In this document: positions 48,801-51,181 of the stretch, piece after piece | Layout of the letters: each line of letters begins with the position of its first letter | How positions within the stretch are numbered: the stretch's first letter is position 1 | NCBI RefSeq assembly: GCF_028640845.1 | Contig: NC_080546.1 | Coordinates: 78,300,697 to 78,364,696 of the forward strand | DNA: 64,000 nucleotides | Source of the DNA: Ahaetulla prasina | Lineage: Eukaryota; Chordata; Lepidosauria; Squamata; Colubridae | Direction: 5' to 3' | Program-made: the position numbers and the translations under genes | The notes under the pieces: model-generated | The model's database searches: none | What the model saw: the letters and a program-made list of their open reading frames with translations, nothing else | What the model was told of the DNA's origin: nothing

Positions 48801-50709
48801 CCACCCTCGGCTTATACTCGAGTCCCCAGTTTACCCCAGTTTTTTGGGGTAAAATTGGGGACCTCGGCTTATACTCGGATCGGCTTATATTCAAGTATAT
48901 ACGGTACTAGTTTTTTGACCTTCGTAACATATAGATAATTCTAGAAGTACTGATTTGGTCTCCTTATGGCAGGATATTTCTTGCTAGCATAACAATATAA
49001 TTATTTTTTTAATTACATTCTTTTTATGGTTTTGATATTGACTATCAAAACAATGTATTTATTATGAGTCGGCATCTTTTTTTCTTGTTTCCACACTTGA
49101 CTTTATTTAAATAACATTAAGATGCCATTTAAGAATCCTACATGCAGCTGGTTCCCAAGAGTCTAGTGACTTTATGAAATTAATAAGCAAGAAATATAAC
49201 TATGAAATTATGTAAGAAATGATATGATTCTGGGGATTTAAGCTTAAGTGCTCTGTCTTATCCATTTAATTTTGAAAAGTAAATTCAAACAAGAAATACA
49301 AGATGAGAGCTTCAATGGAGAGCAAAGTTATCTGCATTCCAAATAAAACTTTTTTGTGGAATAACTTGTGCTTCAATTTCTAGTCATTGCTACAATTTAT
49401 TGCAAAACAGCAAAACGAAAAGCAATAAATATTTAGAATAGCTGGTAAACTACTTTCATACATGTTCACATTATATTTGCCGCCTACAATGTGTCTTCAG
49501 AAACACATAATGTACAAATCAATTAAATTGGAATTATATATGTATATTTTCCTACTTTGAAACCAGGCATTGAATGTGATTTGTTGTTGTTTTTCATTCC
49601 TGATTAAAAGAAAAGTTTGGGTGGTGTTATTCCCTAATGAATATCAGCCCTAAATAAACGTTAATTTTAATTGTGAGTTAGAAATAGCAGACAGGAAGAA
49701 TGCAGGTTTGATAAGTCATTTATTGCACAGTAACATTTCCTCTAATAGACTCTTCATTTTATTTGGAAATTGGAATATATTGTTCAGGGGTGGGCTTCAA
49801 AAATTTTAGCAAGGGGTTCTCTGCCTGATTTCTGGGTGGGCGTGGCTAGTTGGCCTCCTGCACCACAGTGGGGGGGCATTCCCCCCCCCGAGTTCCTGAG
49901 GCTTTCCTCAAATTTCTGGGAGGCCTCCAAGGCTCTGGAGGCTGGAAATGGGCCCATTTCCAGCCTTCCTGAAATTCCAGTAAGCCCGTTTTTCACCCTC
50001 CCTGAGCCTCCGCGCATACCCTGCACTTACCTGCATCCAAAACGGGCCGCGTGGGGACTCCCGGGAGGGGTGGGGTGGATGGGGTGGGGCAACCCAGGAG
50101 TGGGATTTGGGGTTCTCCGAACTGCACAGAATCTTAGCTAGAGGTTCTCCCGAACCCATGTGAACCCCCAGCAGCCCACCCCTGATATTGTTCTTTAGAC
50201 AAACCATTTTCTTGATAAAAATTCTCATATTTGGATAAGATTACTCTTCATCTTAACAGTTAAAAAACTCTTCCATTGTGGGCTACATTTAAATAAATGT
50301 TCTTCTTTTGGCATGCATATACGTATATCGATTAATACTTCAACTACCTTGATATCTTTTGGGGGATTTATTTTATACATAACACAATAGAGTGTAGCTT
50401 TAAAATATGGATTTTAAAGCTACACTCTTATTTTAGCCTTAAAATATGAATTATTTACCTTGCTTAGAAAAAGAGATTGTTATTACTATTTTCCTGTTTC
50501 CACAGATCAGTGAAGGTGCAGAGTGCATATTTATTCCCAAACGGCTGTTTCTGGTAGAAGCAACCGCTAAATCCAGACAGATGGCAATACAGATGTTCAG
50601 CAGTTACCCCACAGAGAATATGATCCATGAGAGTTACAATTTACAGCAAGCATGGAACAGATACAAGAGCAAACTTATTAAACAGCACCTTAAATGGCAT
50701 CAGAAATAG
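5164..50709 (+). CDS. CNBD2: CNBD2-like cyclic-nucleotide-binding-domain gene, 13 exons, 5' end outside window
   Basis: Thirteen exons (5164-5241, 18300-18388, 22006-22168, 28162-28226, 30590-30653, 31066-31121, 35248-35325, 37935-37995, 39571-39625, 40049-40080, 42472-42531, 48237-48284, 50506-50709) have AG/GT borders and join into 1053 nt, 350 codons plus TAG, with no internal stop and matching phase at every junction. The product has two CNB-like beta-roll domains: residues about 30-170, including GTVIMKQGHM, and about 175-315, including EQGDIFG and SEGAECIFIPKRLF. The C-terminus (FSSYPTENM...) resembles human CNBD2 as I recall it. CNBD2 proteins are usually over 500 residues, so N-terminal exons should lie before 5164. 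The canonical phosphate-binding Arg is not seen in either domain, so cyclic nucleotide binding is doubtful. CNBD1 or a paralogue is the alternative. Family call is firm; the symbol is less so. Confidence 0.72.
5242..5607. other. Intron sequence, no feature seen
   Basis: AT-rich unique DNA after the exon-1 donor. Nothing recognisable. Confidence 0.5.
5608..5662 (-). mobile_element. CR1 3' tail remnant
   Basis: Minus-strand CR1 end (agaataacagagttggaagg...ccaaccccc), joined directly to a poly-T run at 5663-5680. Confidence 0.75.
5685..6200 (+). mobile_element. Penelope-like element terminal region
   Basis: Three imperfect units of about 70 bp (gacctcgaactcggaaccag..., 5720-5930) precede a TATA-like tatttatagaga at 5998-6012, then a hammerhead-like motif (6062-6095) and tail acacgggaaaagaccc. 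The same order is seen at 62890-63500, so this is a defined element end. The Penelope assignment rests on the ribozyme-like motif and layout; no RT or GIY-YIG domain is visible. Confidence 0.5.
6062..6095 (+). ncRNA. Hammerhead-ribozyme-like motif (degenerate)
   Basis: CTAAAGA in place of CTGANGA, a hairpin tgag...ctca, then TTGAAAC and GTT. The order matches a hammerhead core, but with one changed base in CUGA and GUU at the cleavage triplet, so it is probably inactive. Confidence 0.35.
6201..7105. other. Intron sequence, no feature seen
   Basis: AT-rich unique DNA. ORFs here are short and have no recognisable motif. Confidence 0.5.
7106..7285 (+). mobile_element. Rex1/CR1-like LINE tail with (AATC)n
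   Basis: The 3' tail of the family (gtctgtaaggggcgttcataag...cttgacaaa) ends in (AATC)n at 7255-7282. Confidence 0.75.
7500..8165 (+). mobile_element. Rex1/CR1-like LINE 3' fragment between inverted flanks
   Basis: Encodes broken ORF2 C-terminal pieces (KTFARPILEYSSSVWNPYHI, DYFSFNRNNTRANNRF) and the tail aaggggcgtgcataag. It lies between inverted copies of a ~55-bp repeat at 7432-7497 and 8186-8243. Confidence 0.8.
8560..8720. other. Unique DNA, no feature seen
   Basis: Short unique spacer before the SINE. Nothing recognised. Confidence 0.4.
8722..9489 (+). mobile_element. tRNA-derived SINE split by a MITE
   Basis: The SINE head (gtggctcagtggctaagaca, B box ggttcgaatcc at 8784-8794) and body run to 8963. 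The tail (tgtgaggggaatctttacc) is found at 9454-9489. The centre is replaced by the MITE 8964-9453. Confidence 0.75.
8964..9453. mobile_element. Truncated Tc1/mariner-type MITE inside SINE
   Basis: Right end gtcttatactccgaaaaatatgg matches the TIR of the TA-flanked MITE at 31178-31798. The left TIR tip is missing (starts gatgcacctttttccc). Internal sequence (accgaatgtagccccgc) also recurs at 34030. Confidence 0.65.
9498..9945 (+). mobile_element. CR1 3' end, 119-codon ORF2 remnant
   Basis: Reads QRRATKMIRGLEAKTYEERL, LRGCHKEEGVGLFSKAPEG and FLTVRTINKWNDLPAEVV, the canonical CR1 C-terminus, with the complete 3' end (ggggttggactagaaggcctc...). The tail runs into an ATT-rich repeat. Confidence 0.9.
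10358..10612 (+). mobile_element. L2-tailed tRNA SINE
   Basis: Plus-strand copy: ggccgtggtgtggctcagg head, caggttctagtcccaccagg B-box region, tail gtaagccgccctgagtcttc, then (aaac)n. Confidence 0.8.
10685..11157. mobile_element. Non-autonomous hAT, 473 bp, 8-bp TSD
   Basis: TIRs CAGGGGTAGTCAACC and GGTTGACTACCACTG; duplication gtctaaac at 10677-10684 and 11158-11165, exact. Internal AT-rich, no ORF. Confidence 0.9.
11530..13430 (+). mobile_element. Rex1/CR1-like LINE copy 1, RT and C-terminal domain, frameshifted
   Basis: Frames 11532-12128 and 12129-12683 carry the RT: PIVKKGDPILVENYRPISLC, IYIDFCKAFDSVVHDKLLLK, PQGSVLGPTLFILYINN. The catalytic Y/FADD box reads FADN here, so the RT is inactive. 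The C-terminal part (12701-13084) has KTFARPILEYSSPVWN. A 33-bp direct repeat sits at about 13135-13200. It ends in the family tail with an ATATA-rich region and aataaataaat. Confidence 0.85.
13514..13785 (-). mobile_element. L2-tailed tRNA SINE, in duplication unit 1
   Basis: Minus-strand SINE with tail ttatatcccgcccttctcca and head region ctgctgagccaccagagg. Its twin is 15870-16140. Confidence 0.85.
13850..15785 (+). mobile_element. Rex1/CR1-like LINE copy 2
   Basis: RT pieces include VPVKSGVPQGSVLGPTLFIL and an intact FADD (LFADDVKLF). A TTTTAA stop after GPDGLCAYF at about 14194 is shared with copy 3, so it predates the duplication. A 5-bp-scale deletion near 14350 breaks PISL...TCKVMES here but not in copy 3. 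The C-terminal ORF is at 15319-15612. Confidence 0.88.
15870..16140 (-). mobile_element. L2-tailed tRNA SINE, in duplication unit 2
   Basis: Duplicate of 13514-13785 and near-identical, so both derive from one insertion. Confidence 0.85.
16190..18140 (+). mobile_element. Rex1/CR1-like LINE copy 3, longest RT ORF
   Basis: ORF 16674-17360 (228 codons) spans RT motifs from ENYRPISLC through DFCKAFDSVVHDKLLLK and GVPQGSVLGPTLFILYINDL to LFADDVKLF. Frame breaks remain upstream (TTTTAA near 16543) and after 17350. The C-terminal ORF 17674-17967 ends DLTPFLRGP. Confidence 0.9.
18300..18388 (+). CDS. CNBD2: CNBD2-like exon 2 (phase 0 to 2)
   Basis: An 89-bp exon sits between ctgcccacgcag and gtaagtaag, a near-consensus donor. 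It encodes 29 residues ending FPSNVQQKLCQAFIYQ and leaves two bases that complete a Lys codon with exon 3. The pattern hydrophobic-FP-x-x-LQ-x-x-LC is usual for the N-terminal helix of a CNB domain. It lies about 160 bp after a LINE tail. Confidence 0.78.
18389..19202. other. Intron sequence, no feature seen
   Basis: Unique AT-rich DNA after the exon-2 donor. No repeat family or ORF recognised. Confidence 0.5.
19256..19656. mobile_element. Non-autonomous hAT, 401 bp, 8-bp TSD
   Basis: Ends CAGGGGTGAAATGCT and GTACATTTCACTACTG; duplication ctttacag at 19248-19255 and 19657-19664, exact. It contains a 66-bp perfect palindrome at 19503-19568. Confidence 0.9.
19503..19568. repeat. 66-bp perfect palindrome
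   Basis: The arms 19503-19535 and 19536-19568 are exact reverse complements, centred on CAGCTG, with no spacer. It would extrude as a cruciform or fold as a hairpin in RNA. Confidence 0.95.
20093..21037 (-). mobile_element. 5'-truncated L1 insertion
   Basis: The minus strand encodes the L1 ORF2 C-terminus (ATYYHIWWTCKKVKAFWIKV, 20635-21105 frame) and a C-rich 3' UTR ending in poly-T at 20093. It is flanked by aaaatagaatagaat-type duplications at about 20074-20092 and 21039-21053 that belong to the host microsatellite. Confidence 0.85.
21038..21430 (-). mobile_element. Snake1-type CR1 LINE 3' end
   Basis: The tail ttttttattggccaaagtgtgattgg and the UTR (ctctcagtgtacataaaaga, aatgatagtcatagggtac) are shared with copies at 34195, 37369, 47880, 53580 and 63495. 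The (AATAG)n at its 3' tip is split by the L1. Confidence 0.8.
21431..22005. other. Intron sequence, no feature seen
   Basis: Unique AT-rich DNA before exon 3. Confidence 0.5.
22006..22168 (+). CDS. CNBD2: CNBD2-like exon 3, first CNB beta-roll (phase 2 to 0)
   Basis: A 163-bp exon encodes the start of the first CNB domain: YIAGTVIMKQGHMATECYLL, then LSGKLKFMITDE and an acidic stretch ELEEEDFIG. The glycine-rich turn and QGH motif are typical of CNB domains. The acceptor (attcatatag) has a weak pyrimidine tract. The donor is gtaaca. Confidence 0.85.
22384..22667. mobile_element. hAT-type MITE, TSD not found
   Basis: Ends CAGGGATTGGTTTCAC and GAATACCACCTCTG are imperfectly inverted and match the accggtt-rich MITE family. 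The interior is CpG-rich (cgcatgtgcgc). The flanks do not match, so one end has probably been rearranged. Confidence 0.55.
22668..23100 (+). mobile_element. Rex1/CR1-like LINE 3' fragment
   Basis: ORF 22615-22902 contributes NVLPVEDYFSFNRN and SRVVNAWNTLPDSVV-like residues, ending DFTPFLRGL. The tail ends in (TAAA)n at 23060-23100. Confidence 0.8.
23101..24180. other. Intron sequence, no feature seen
   Basis: AT-rich unique DNA, no recognised repeat or exon. Confidence 0.5.
24354..24618. mobile_element. Non-autonomous hAT, 265 bp, 8-bp TSD
   Basis: Ends CAGGGGTGAAATGCT and AGATTTCAACCCTG; duplication caaaaagg at 24346-24353 and 24619-24626, exact. Confidence 0.9.
24864..24897 (+). ncRNA. 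Hammerhead-ribozyme-like motif
   Basis: CTGATGA, a stem-II hairpin (tgttaac...ggtaat) and GAAAAGTC are in hammerhead order. The core CUGAUGA is perfect. Canonical GAAAC reads GAAAA and one stem-II pair is lost, so activity is doubtful. Confidence 0.5.
24961..25879. other. Intron sequence with one hairpin
   Basis: Unique DNA. The only structure is the 30-bp-arm inverted repeat at 25026-25100. Confidence 0.5.
25026..25100. repeat. Inverted repeat, 30-bp arms, 15-bp loop
   Basis: Arms 25026-25055 and 25071-25100 pair at 28 of 30 positions. The size is in the range of a pre-miRNA hairpin or a small palindromic MITE; no TSD was seen. Confidence 0.8.
25880..26725 (-). mobile_element. Rex1/CR1-like LINE tail, split by LTR
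   Basis: Minus-strand tail pieces 25880-26035 (cttatgcacacccctt...aggaatggggt) and 26603-26725 (agtagacagtttaaggtt...cacagagtcagg) join across the LTR 26036-26602. Confidence 0.8.
26036..26602 (+). mobile_element. Solo LTR, family B, 5-bp TSD with one mismatch
   Basis: A 567-bp LTR starts TGTTGTTTCTG and ends GGGACAGAACA, flanked by ggtag and agtag. It has a TATA box (gagtataaaagcagcc) near 26350. The upstream part is GC-rich with an acidic ORF (PESDSESEGEGPSG). Related to 59748-60257. Confidence 0.8.
26728..26764. repeat. (GTTT)n/(ATTT)n microsatellite
   Basis: A tttgtttgtttatttattta run terminates a LINE tail on the minus strand. Confidence 0.9.
26765..27235 (-). mobile_element. Rex1/CR1-like LINE 3' fragment
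   Basis: The minus strand carries the family 3' region (tgtgctcgtgtattgttgtgg, tccagactgatgagctgtat inverted). Multiple breaks. Confidence 0.75.
27293..27413. mobile_element. Palindromic hAT MITE, 121 bp, 8-bp TSD
   Basis: The whole element is a near-palindrome (CAGGGGTCTGCAAACTTGGC ... mirrored). Duplication acctaaac at 27285-27292 and 27414-27421, exact. Confidence 0.93.
27475..27990. mobile_element. Inverted-end repeat interrupted by a MITE
   Basis: Parts 27475-27658 and 27863-27990 carry the same body as 10093-11236 in the opposite sense (gcttgtcagatggtcacaaa, gtaagtcaaggacaacctg). Confidence 0.6.
27659..27862. mobile_element. Non-autonomous hAT MITE, 204 bp, 8-bp TSD
   Basis: Ends TAGTGGTAGGATTC and GAACCCACCACTG; duplication atctgaat at 27651-27658 and 27863-27870, exact. 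Confidence 0.88.
28162..28226 (+). CDS. CNBD2: CNBD2-like exon 4, phosphate-binding-cassette region (phase 0 to 2)
   Basis: A 65-bp exon follows a strong acceptor (tatttcttcttcatttaacag) and ends before gtaact. It encodes VFECALLSIRYEQYHATCCF plus Leu. Together with the preceding FIG this matches the G-x-x-E-x-AL...(R)-A-T layout of the phosphate-binding cassette, but His stands where the conserved Arg is expected. The preceding intron carries MITE, LINE and LTR copies. Confidence 0.65.
28385..28708 (-). mobile_element. tRNA-derived SINE, near full length
   Basis: Minus strand; tail aggtaaaggttcccctcgca, body ggcggtgctcatctctg, and head cttagccactgagtcac at the right end. A (TTAA)n-like stretch follows. 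Confidence 0.82.
28709..29408. other. Intron sequence, no feature seen
   Basis: AT-rich unique DNA; no exon-like ORF with borders was recognised. Confidence 0.5.
29409..29745 (-). mobile_element. BovB LINE fragment
   Basis: The minus strand encodes the BovB ORF2 C-terminus: KYFGHLMRSKDSLEKSLMLG, KIEGKRRTGRQRMRWLEG. The end gttgcgaagtcgtgtccgac is the BovB 3' region. BovB is the classic horizontally transferred LINE of squamates and ruminants. Confidence 0.88.
29846..30338. repeat. (TTCTA)n/(TTCCA)n array with higher-order pattern
   Basis: Runs of TTCTA change to TTCCA and then to a unit with atcgcaaccc at 29961, 30090 and 30194 (spacing 129 and 104). A second motif, tctagtcacta, occurs at 30269 and 30332. 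This is a block-duplicated satellite-like array, not a simple run. Confidence 0.9.
30590..30653 (+). CDS. CNBD2: CNBD2-like exon 5, candidate (phase 2 to 0)
   Basis: A 64-bp candidate exon follows a pyrimidine-rich acceptor (atttccgcttccag) and ends at donor gtgcgt. It encodes LSWRKELCINRKELKGIKLD plus Ser. The piece ELCINRKELKGIKLD aligns by eye with the E-x-LVVDRxDF...KLD stretch that follows the phosphate-binding cassette in CNBD2. Phases fit both neighbours. The donor is not consensus, so the 3' border is the weak point. Confidence 0.5.
31066..31121 (+). CDS. CNBD2: CNBD2-like exon 6, candidate (phase 0 to 2)
   Basis: A 56-bp candidate exon lies between a strong acceptor (tctcgctttctttag) and gtgggg. 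It encodes ASIPMKYKDGQAVIFIRD plus two bases of an Arg codon completed by exon 7, giving IRDR-KHPLFSTW, where CNBD2 has a comparable FFRK-x-x-LFASW sequence. Only phase 0 is open after this acceptor. It ends 56 bp before a TA-flanked MITE. Confidence 0.5.
31178..31798. mobile_element. Tc1/mariner-type MITE, 621 bp, TA TSD
   Basis: TIRs ctgtattttttgaagttta and ctacgaaaaatatgg inverted, with TA at both flanks. A ~160-bp internal segment (agctgattggcaggtggatc...) is tandemly duplicated at 31228 and 31390. Confidence 0.8.
31799..32033. other. Unique intron DNA
   Basis: Nothing recognised. Confidence 0.4.
32034..32260. mobile_element. hAT relic, one end only
   Basis: Left end gcaggggggtcaaacttgat and the body (ggttgtgtttgacctcagag) match the hAT at 38218 and 53151. 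The right TIR is missing. Confidence 0.6.
32575..32965. mobile_element. Inverted-end repeat (tacaacc family)
   Basis: Same body as 10093-11236, on the opposite strand (gcttgtcagaaggttgcaaa, gccaagcaaccgaattttga). Confidence 0.6.
32972..33104. mobile_element. Short hAT MITE, 133 bp, 8-bp TSD
   Basis: TIRs CAGGGGTGTCAAACTC and GAGTTTGACACCCCTG; duplications atctacag and atctagag, one mismatch. A diverged relative is at 52263-52376. Confidence 0.88.
33243..33505 (+). mobile_element. L2-tailed tRNA SINE
   Basis: Head ccttgagtggcgcagattgc, B-box region caggttcaagtcccaccagg, tail ccgccctgagtcttcggaga, then (AAAT)n to 33530. Confidence 0.85.
33531..33964. other. Unique intron DNA, no feature seen
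   Basis: No exon-like ORF recognised. Confidence 0.45.
33965..34130. mobile_element. Truncated Tc1/mariner-type MITE
   Basis: Left TIR ctgtatttttcggagtataa after a TA, then the internal sequence shared with 8964-9453. The right end is missing. Confidence 0.65.
34195..34800 (-). mobile_element. Snake1-type CR1 LINE with (AATGG)n/(AATAG)n tail
   Basis: The minus-strand ORF (34602-34796) reads TNLPSIEDLYTARVKKRAVK then FTDPSHPGYKLFQLLPSK, a CR1-superfamily ORF2 C-terminus. The tail (gccaagtgtgattggacaca) runs into AATAG units and then AATGG units at 34195-34294. Confidence 0.85.
34801..35247. other. Intron sequence before exon 7
   Basis: Unique DNA. No other exon was recognised. Confidence 0.45.
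35248..35325 (+). CDS. CNBD2: CNBD2-like exon 7, start of second CNB domain (phase 2 to 2)
   Basis: A 78-bp exon lies between ttgtttttctgcag and gttgtt. It encodes KHPLFSTWPSEKIDFIIRCS then LQKLY, matching the LF-x-x-W-x-x-EK helix that opens the second CNB domain of CNBD2. The donor is weak beyond GT, but the junction AG+A restores an Arg codon and leads directly into AGTTVIMD of exon 8. Confidence 0.75.
35535..35968. mobile_element. Non-autonomous hAT, 434 bp, 8-bp TSD
   Basis: Left end CGGGGGTGGGCTGCTG, right end GAAGCACACCCCTG; duplications cctctaag and cctctagg. GC-rich interior of the caggggtgggct family (also 49785 and 51182). Confidence 0.85.
35977..36385. other. Unique intron DNA, no feature seen
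   Basis: Nothing recognised. Confidence 0.45.
36386..36735 (-). mobile_element. tRNA-derived SINE, near full length
   Basis: Minus-strand copy with tail aaaggtaaaggttcccctcg and tRNA-like head at the right (tcttggccacttagcg). Confidence 0.82.
37020..37235 (-). mobile_element. SINE-like repeat with tRNA-like head
   Basis: Minus strand reads agcttggtggcctagaggtg at its head and a B-box-like ttcaatccc; body ggtgactggatggagctaag. Family not named. Confidence 0.5.
37369..37560 (-). mobile_element. Snake1-type LINE tail with (AATAG)n
   Basis: (AATAG)n at 37369-37419 is followed by ttggccaagtgtgattgaac and the shared UTR. Confidence 0.85.
37561..37934. other. Intron sequence before exon 8
   Basis: Unique DNA, nothing recognised. 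Confidence 0.45.
37935..37995 (+). CDS. CNBD2: CNBD2-like exon 8, second CNB beta-roll (phase 2 to 0)
   Basis: A 61-bp exon lies between tttgtatttatag and gtaagt. It encodes AGTTVIMDSLNSYFIVIVKS, a classic CNB beta-strand pair (G-x-x-VI...FIV). It is followed in frame by GRCMEAARL of exon 9, giving the KS-G-x-C turn expected at this place. Confidence 0.8.
38218..38566. mobile_element. Non-autonomous hAT, 349 bp, 8-bp TSD
   Basis: TIRs CAGGGGTGTCAAACTC and GAGTTTGACACTCCTG; duplications ggttaagg and gattaagg. Confidence 0.9.
38591..39207 (+). mobile_element. Solo LTR, family A, perfect 5-bp TSD
   Basis: 617 bp from TGTTGTGGTCC to GGTTACGACA, flanked by gtctg at 38586-38590 and 39208-39212. 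AATAAA near 39142. The acidic ORF at its start is shared with 3556 and 56491. Confidence 0.92.
39571..39625 (+). CDS. CNBD2: CNBD2-like exon 9 (phase 0 to 1)
   Basis: A 55-bp exon lies between ctatgaatttatag and gtaatt. It encodes GRCMEAARLNARTHNTQD plus one base. The start continues the beta-turn of exon 8 (compare G-S-C-E-V-L-R in CNBD2), and the phase is right. Confidence 0.6.
40049..40080 (+). CDS. CNBD2: CNBD2-like exon 10, 32-bp micro-exon candidate (phase 1 to 0)
   Basis: A 32-bp candidate exon lies between a C/T-rich region ending aaatttag and the donor gtaggt. After the shared Ala codon it reads KIYRRCELIP, comparable to the YRR-containing linker of CNBD2. It is the only piece I found that converts the phase-1 end of exon 9 into the phase-0 start of exon 11. 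Its small size makes chance a real alternative. Confidence 0.45.
40800..41240 (+). mobile_element. CR1 3' end with (TTCTG)n tail
   Basis: ORF 40880-41188 reads QELGMSSLMKRRSRGDMIAV, then the CR1 C-terminus with FLTVRIINQLENLPPEVV. The complete 3' end (ggttggactagaagacctcc) passes directly into the microsatellite. Confidence 0.9.
41241..41466. repeat. Compound (TTCTG)n-(TACTC)n-(TATTC)n microsatellite
   Basis: Ten or so TTCTG units change to TACTC and then TTCTA units, all 5 bp, directly at the CR1 3' end. The order suggests stepwise mutation of a LINE-seeded repeat. Confidence 0.95.
41467..41850. other. Unique intron DNA
   Basis: Nothing recognised. Confidence 0.4.
41859..42057. mobile_element. 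Non-autonomous hAT MITE, 199 bp, 8-bp TSD
   Basis: Ends CGGGGTGAAATGCT and AGCATTTCACCCCTG; duplication attctcat at 41851-41858 and 42058-42065, exact. Confidence 0.9.
42066..42471. other. Intron sequence before exon 11
   Basis: Unique DNA, pyrimidine-rich at its 3' end. Nothing else recognised. Confidence 0.45.
42472..42531 (+). CDS. CNBD2: CNBD2-like exon 11 (phase 0 to 0)
   Basis: A 60-bp exon lies between cttttcaatgcag and gtgagt. It encodes VASLAPRLLKIRILEQGDIF. The EQGDIF motif, continued by G-L in exon 12, is the start of the phosphate-binding-cassette position of the second CNB domain and matches CNBD2 closely. Confidence 0.8.
42725..42887 (+). mobile_element. L2 LINE 3' tail with (AAT)n
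   Basis: ccgccctgagtccttcggaa...gggcggtatacaaattt is followed by (AAT)n at 42808-42887, the usual L2 end. Confidence 0.85.
42895..43170. mobile_element. Inverted-end repeat (tacaacc family), broken by MITE
   Basis: Body attgacttagcttgtcagaa and gtcaagtatccgaat match 10093-11236; the remainder is lost at the MITE. Confidence 0.55.
43173..43430. mobile_element. hAT-type MITE, right border unclear
   Basis: Left end CAGTGGTGGGATTC plus the ctaccggttctgtggg interior match 45155 and 46160. No right TSD was seen. Confidence 0.65.
43431..43823. other. Unique intron DNA
   Basis: Nothing recognised. Confidence 0.4.
43824..44089. repeat. 133-bp tandem duplication
   Basis: Two units (43824-43956 and 43957-44089) with few differences (gaagctcag/gaaactcag, ggttgatacg/gatcgatatg). 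It lies beside the Helitron-like helicase and may be part of the same element. Confidence 0.9.
44160..44570 (-). mobile_element. Helitron Pif1-type helicase remnant
   Basis: The minus-strand ORF (113 codons) reads YNVEKLTAYIADKKPLLNQN, QKKAYKMIMDQLAKQQGGII and LLDASGDTRKTFLTNLIVAE. This is the Walker-A region of Helitron/Pif1 helicases, with DASGDTRKT where DAPGGTGKT is usual, so the P-loop is damaged. No Rep domain or hairpin end was found. Defunct fragment. Confidence 0.75.
45155..45422. mobile_element. hAT-type MITE, 268 bp, 7-8-bp TSD
   Basis: Ends CAGTGGTGGAATTC and GAATAGCACCTCTG, flanked by cttgaag on both sides. It interrupts the RT fragment. Confidence 0.8.
45615..45801 (+). mobile_element. 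Very short solo LTR, 187 bp, 5-bp TSD
   Basis: TGTTGTGTATG to ATCTAACA, flanked by atgac at 45610-45614 and 45802-45806. Contains tataaaagaagagc near 45696 and aataaaagagctg near 45746, so promoter and poly(A) signals are only about 50 bp apart. It interrupts the RT fragment in frame context. Confidence 0.75.
46160..46398. mobile_element. hAT-type MITE, 239 bp, 8-bp TSD
   Basis: Ends CAGAAGTGGGTTTCAG and GAAACCCACCACTG; duplications acctgaat and acctgagt. Confidence 0.87.
46700..47590. repeat. Polypyrimidine tract of about 880 bp
   Basis: Almost pure C/T with ctctctccctctttccttcc as a recurring theme and local duplications (cctgcctcccactctcccgttcc at about 46997 and 47149). It gives false 300-codon ORFs on both strands. 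It ends in (CA)n and (TA)n at 47590-47630. Confidence 0.95.
47880..48135 (-). mobile_element. Snake1-type LINE 3' end
   Basis: ttggccaaatgtgattggac and the shared UTR, minus orientation; the microsatellite tail is absent, replaced by T/A-rich sequence. Confidence 0.8.
48237..48284 (+). CDS. CNBD2: CNBD2-like exon 12 (phase 0 to 0)
   Basis: A 48-bp exon lies between tttatcattacag and gtaaat. It encodes GLASLMDKSCVLQLSL. In a canonical cassette FGE...R-x-A would be here; instead FGL...QLSL is seen, so the acidic residue and the Arg are both absent. Confidence 0.75.
48430..48510 (-). mobile_element. Penelope-like hammerhead-bearing fragment
   Basis: aaaagcaactggactttg...cttctcatccaagaagcttcttca matches 62545-62640. 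The ribozyme-like core is more decayed here (gcaaaac for gcgaaac). Confidence 0.5.
48532..48904. mobile_element. Tc1/mariner-type MITE, 373 bp, TA TSD
   Basis: Ends ccgtatatactcgagtataa and ttcaagtatatacgg are inverted, with TA on both sides. The motif ggcttatactcgag recurs four or more times inside in both orientations. GC-rich core. Confidence 0.82.
48907..49776. other. Intron sequence, no feature seen
   Basis: Unique AT-rich DNA between exons 12 and 13. Confidence 0.5.
49785..50184. mobile_element. Non-autonomous hAT, 400 bp, 8-bp TSD
   Basis: Ends CAGGGGTGGGCTTCAA and CAGCAGCCCACCCCTG; duplication atattgtt at 49777-49784 and 50185-50192, exact. Confidence 0.93.
50389..50428. repeat. Perfect hairpin, 18-bp stem, 4-base loop
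   Basis: Arms 50389-50406 and 50411-50428 are exact reverse complements around atgg, 77 bp before the terminal exon. Confidence 0.95.
50506..50709 (+). CDS. CNBD2: CNBD2-like terminal exon
   Basis: The last exon follows a strong acceptor (attttcctgtttccacag) and runs 67 codons to TAG. It has the final CNB strand and helix ISEGAECIFIPKRLFLVEAT, then a basic helical tail with FSSYPTENM and QQAWNRYKSKL. The tail ends soon after this, so the longer C-terminal extension I recall for human CNBD2 is absent. A perfect 18-bp inverted repeat lies about 80 bp upstream in the intron. Confidence 0.85.
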   Translation: MSEGAECIFIPKRLFLVEATAKSRQMAIQMFSSYPTENMIHESYNLQQAWNRYKSKLIKQHLKWHQK

Positions 50710-50914
50710 TAATGGCTGGGAAATATATTTTATACGCGTTGCAAGCCAACCTTTTCTCCTGATAAAAACATGCTTATTTGTAAAAAATATATGACTATAA
50801 CTATTCAAAAAAAAACCAAAACCCACACATTTCAGTTTCTTTTCTATATCGTAAAATGGATTTATATTTACTAGTGCTCTTATATCAGTTTGTAAGATGT
50901 TGGTTAAAATATCT

Positions 50915-51054
50915 TAAAAGACCTAAGGGATGCGCCCGCGTGCCTACCATCCCTGTCCTAATATTCCTTTTTTACTTACTCTTTCCATTTATCCAAATTA
51001 TGTTTATACTTTTACCTGTTATCTTATATATGATTGATAAATAAATAAATAAAT
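50915..51054 (+). mobile_element. Rex1/CR1-like LINE tail
   Basis: gatgcgcccgcgtgcctaccatccctgtcc ... gattgataaataaataaat. It supplies AATAAA motifs within 350 bp of the CNBD2-like stop codon; 50710-50914 holds nothing else recognised. Confidence 0.75.
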
Positions 51055-51181
51055 GTGTGCAATTATTAAATTATTGTAGAAATAAGAGTTAGAAATAGTG
51101 TTTGTGTGTGTGTGTTTGTGCGTATGAAATATAAAGAGCAATCTGGAGTTTTATGGCATTCTAAACCACATACATTATGCA

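Noticed and set aside
5164..50709. CNBD1 as the identity of the gene
   Set aside because: The RTP motif in exon 1 recalls CNBD1, but EQGDIFG, SEGAECI and the C-terminal tail fit CNBD2 better. Not fully excluded.
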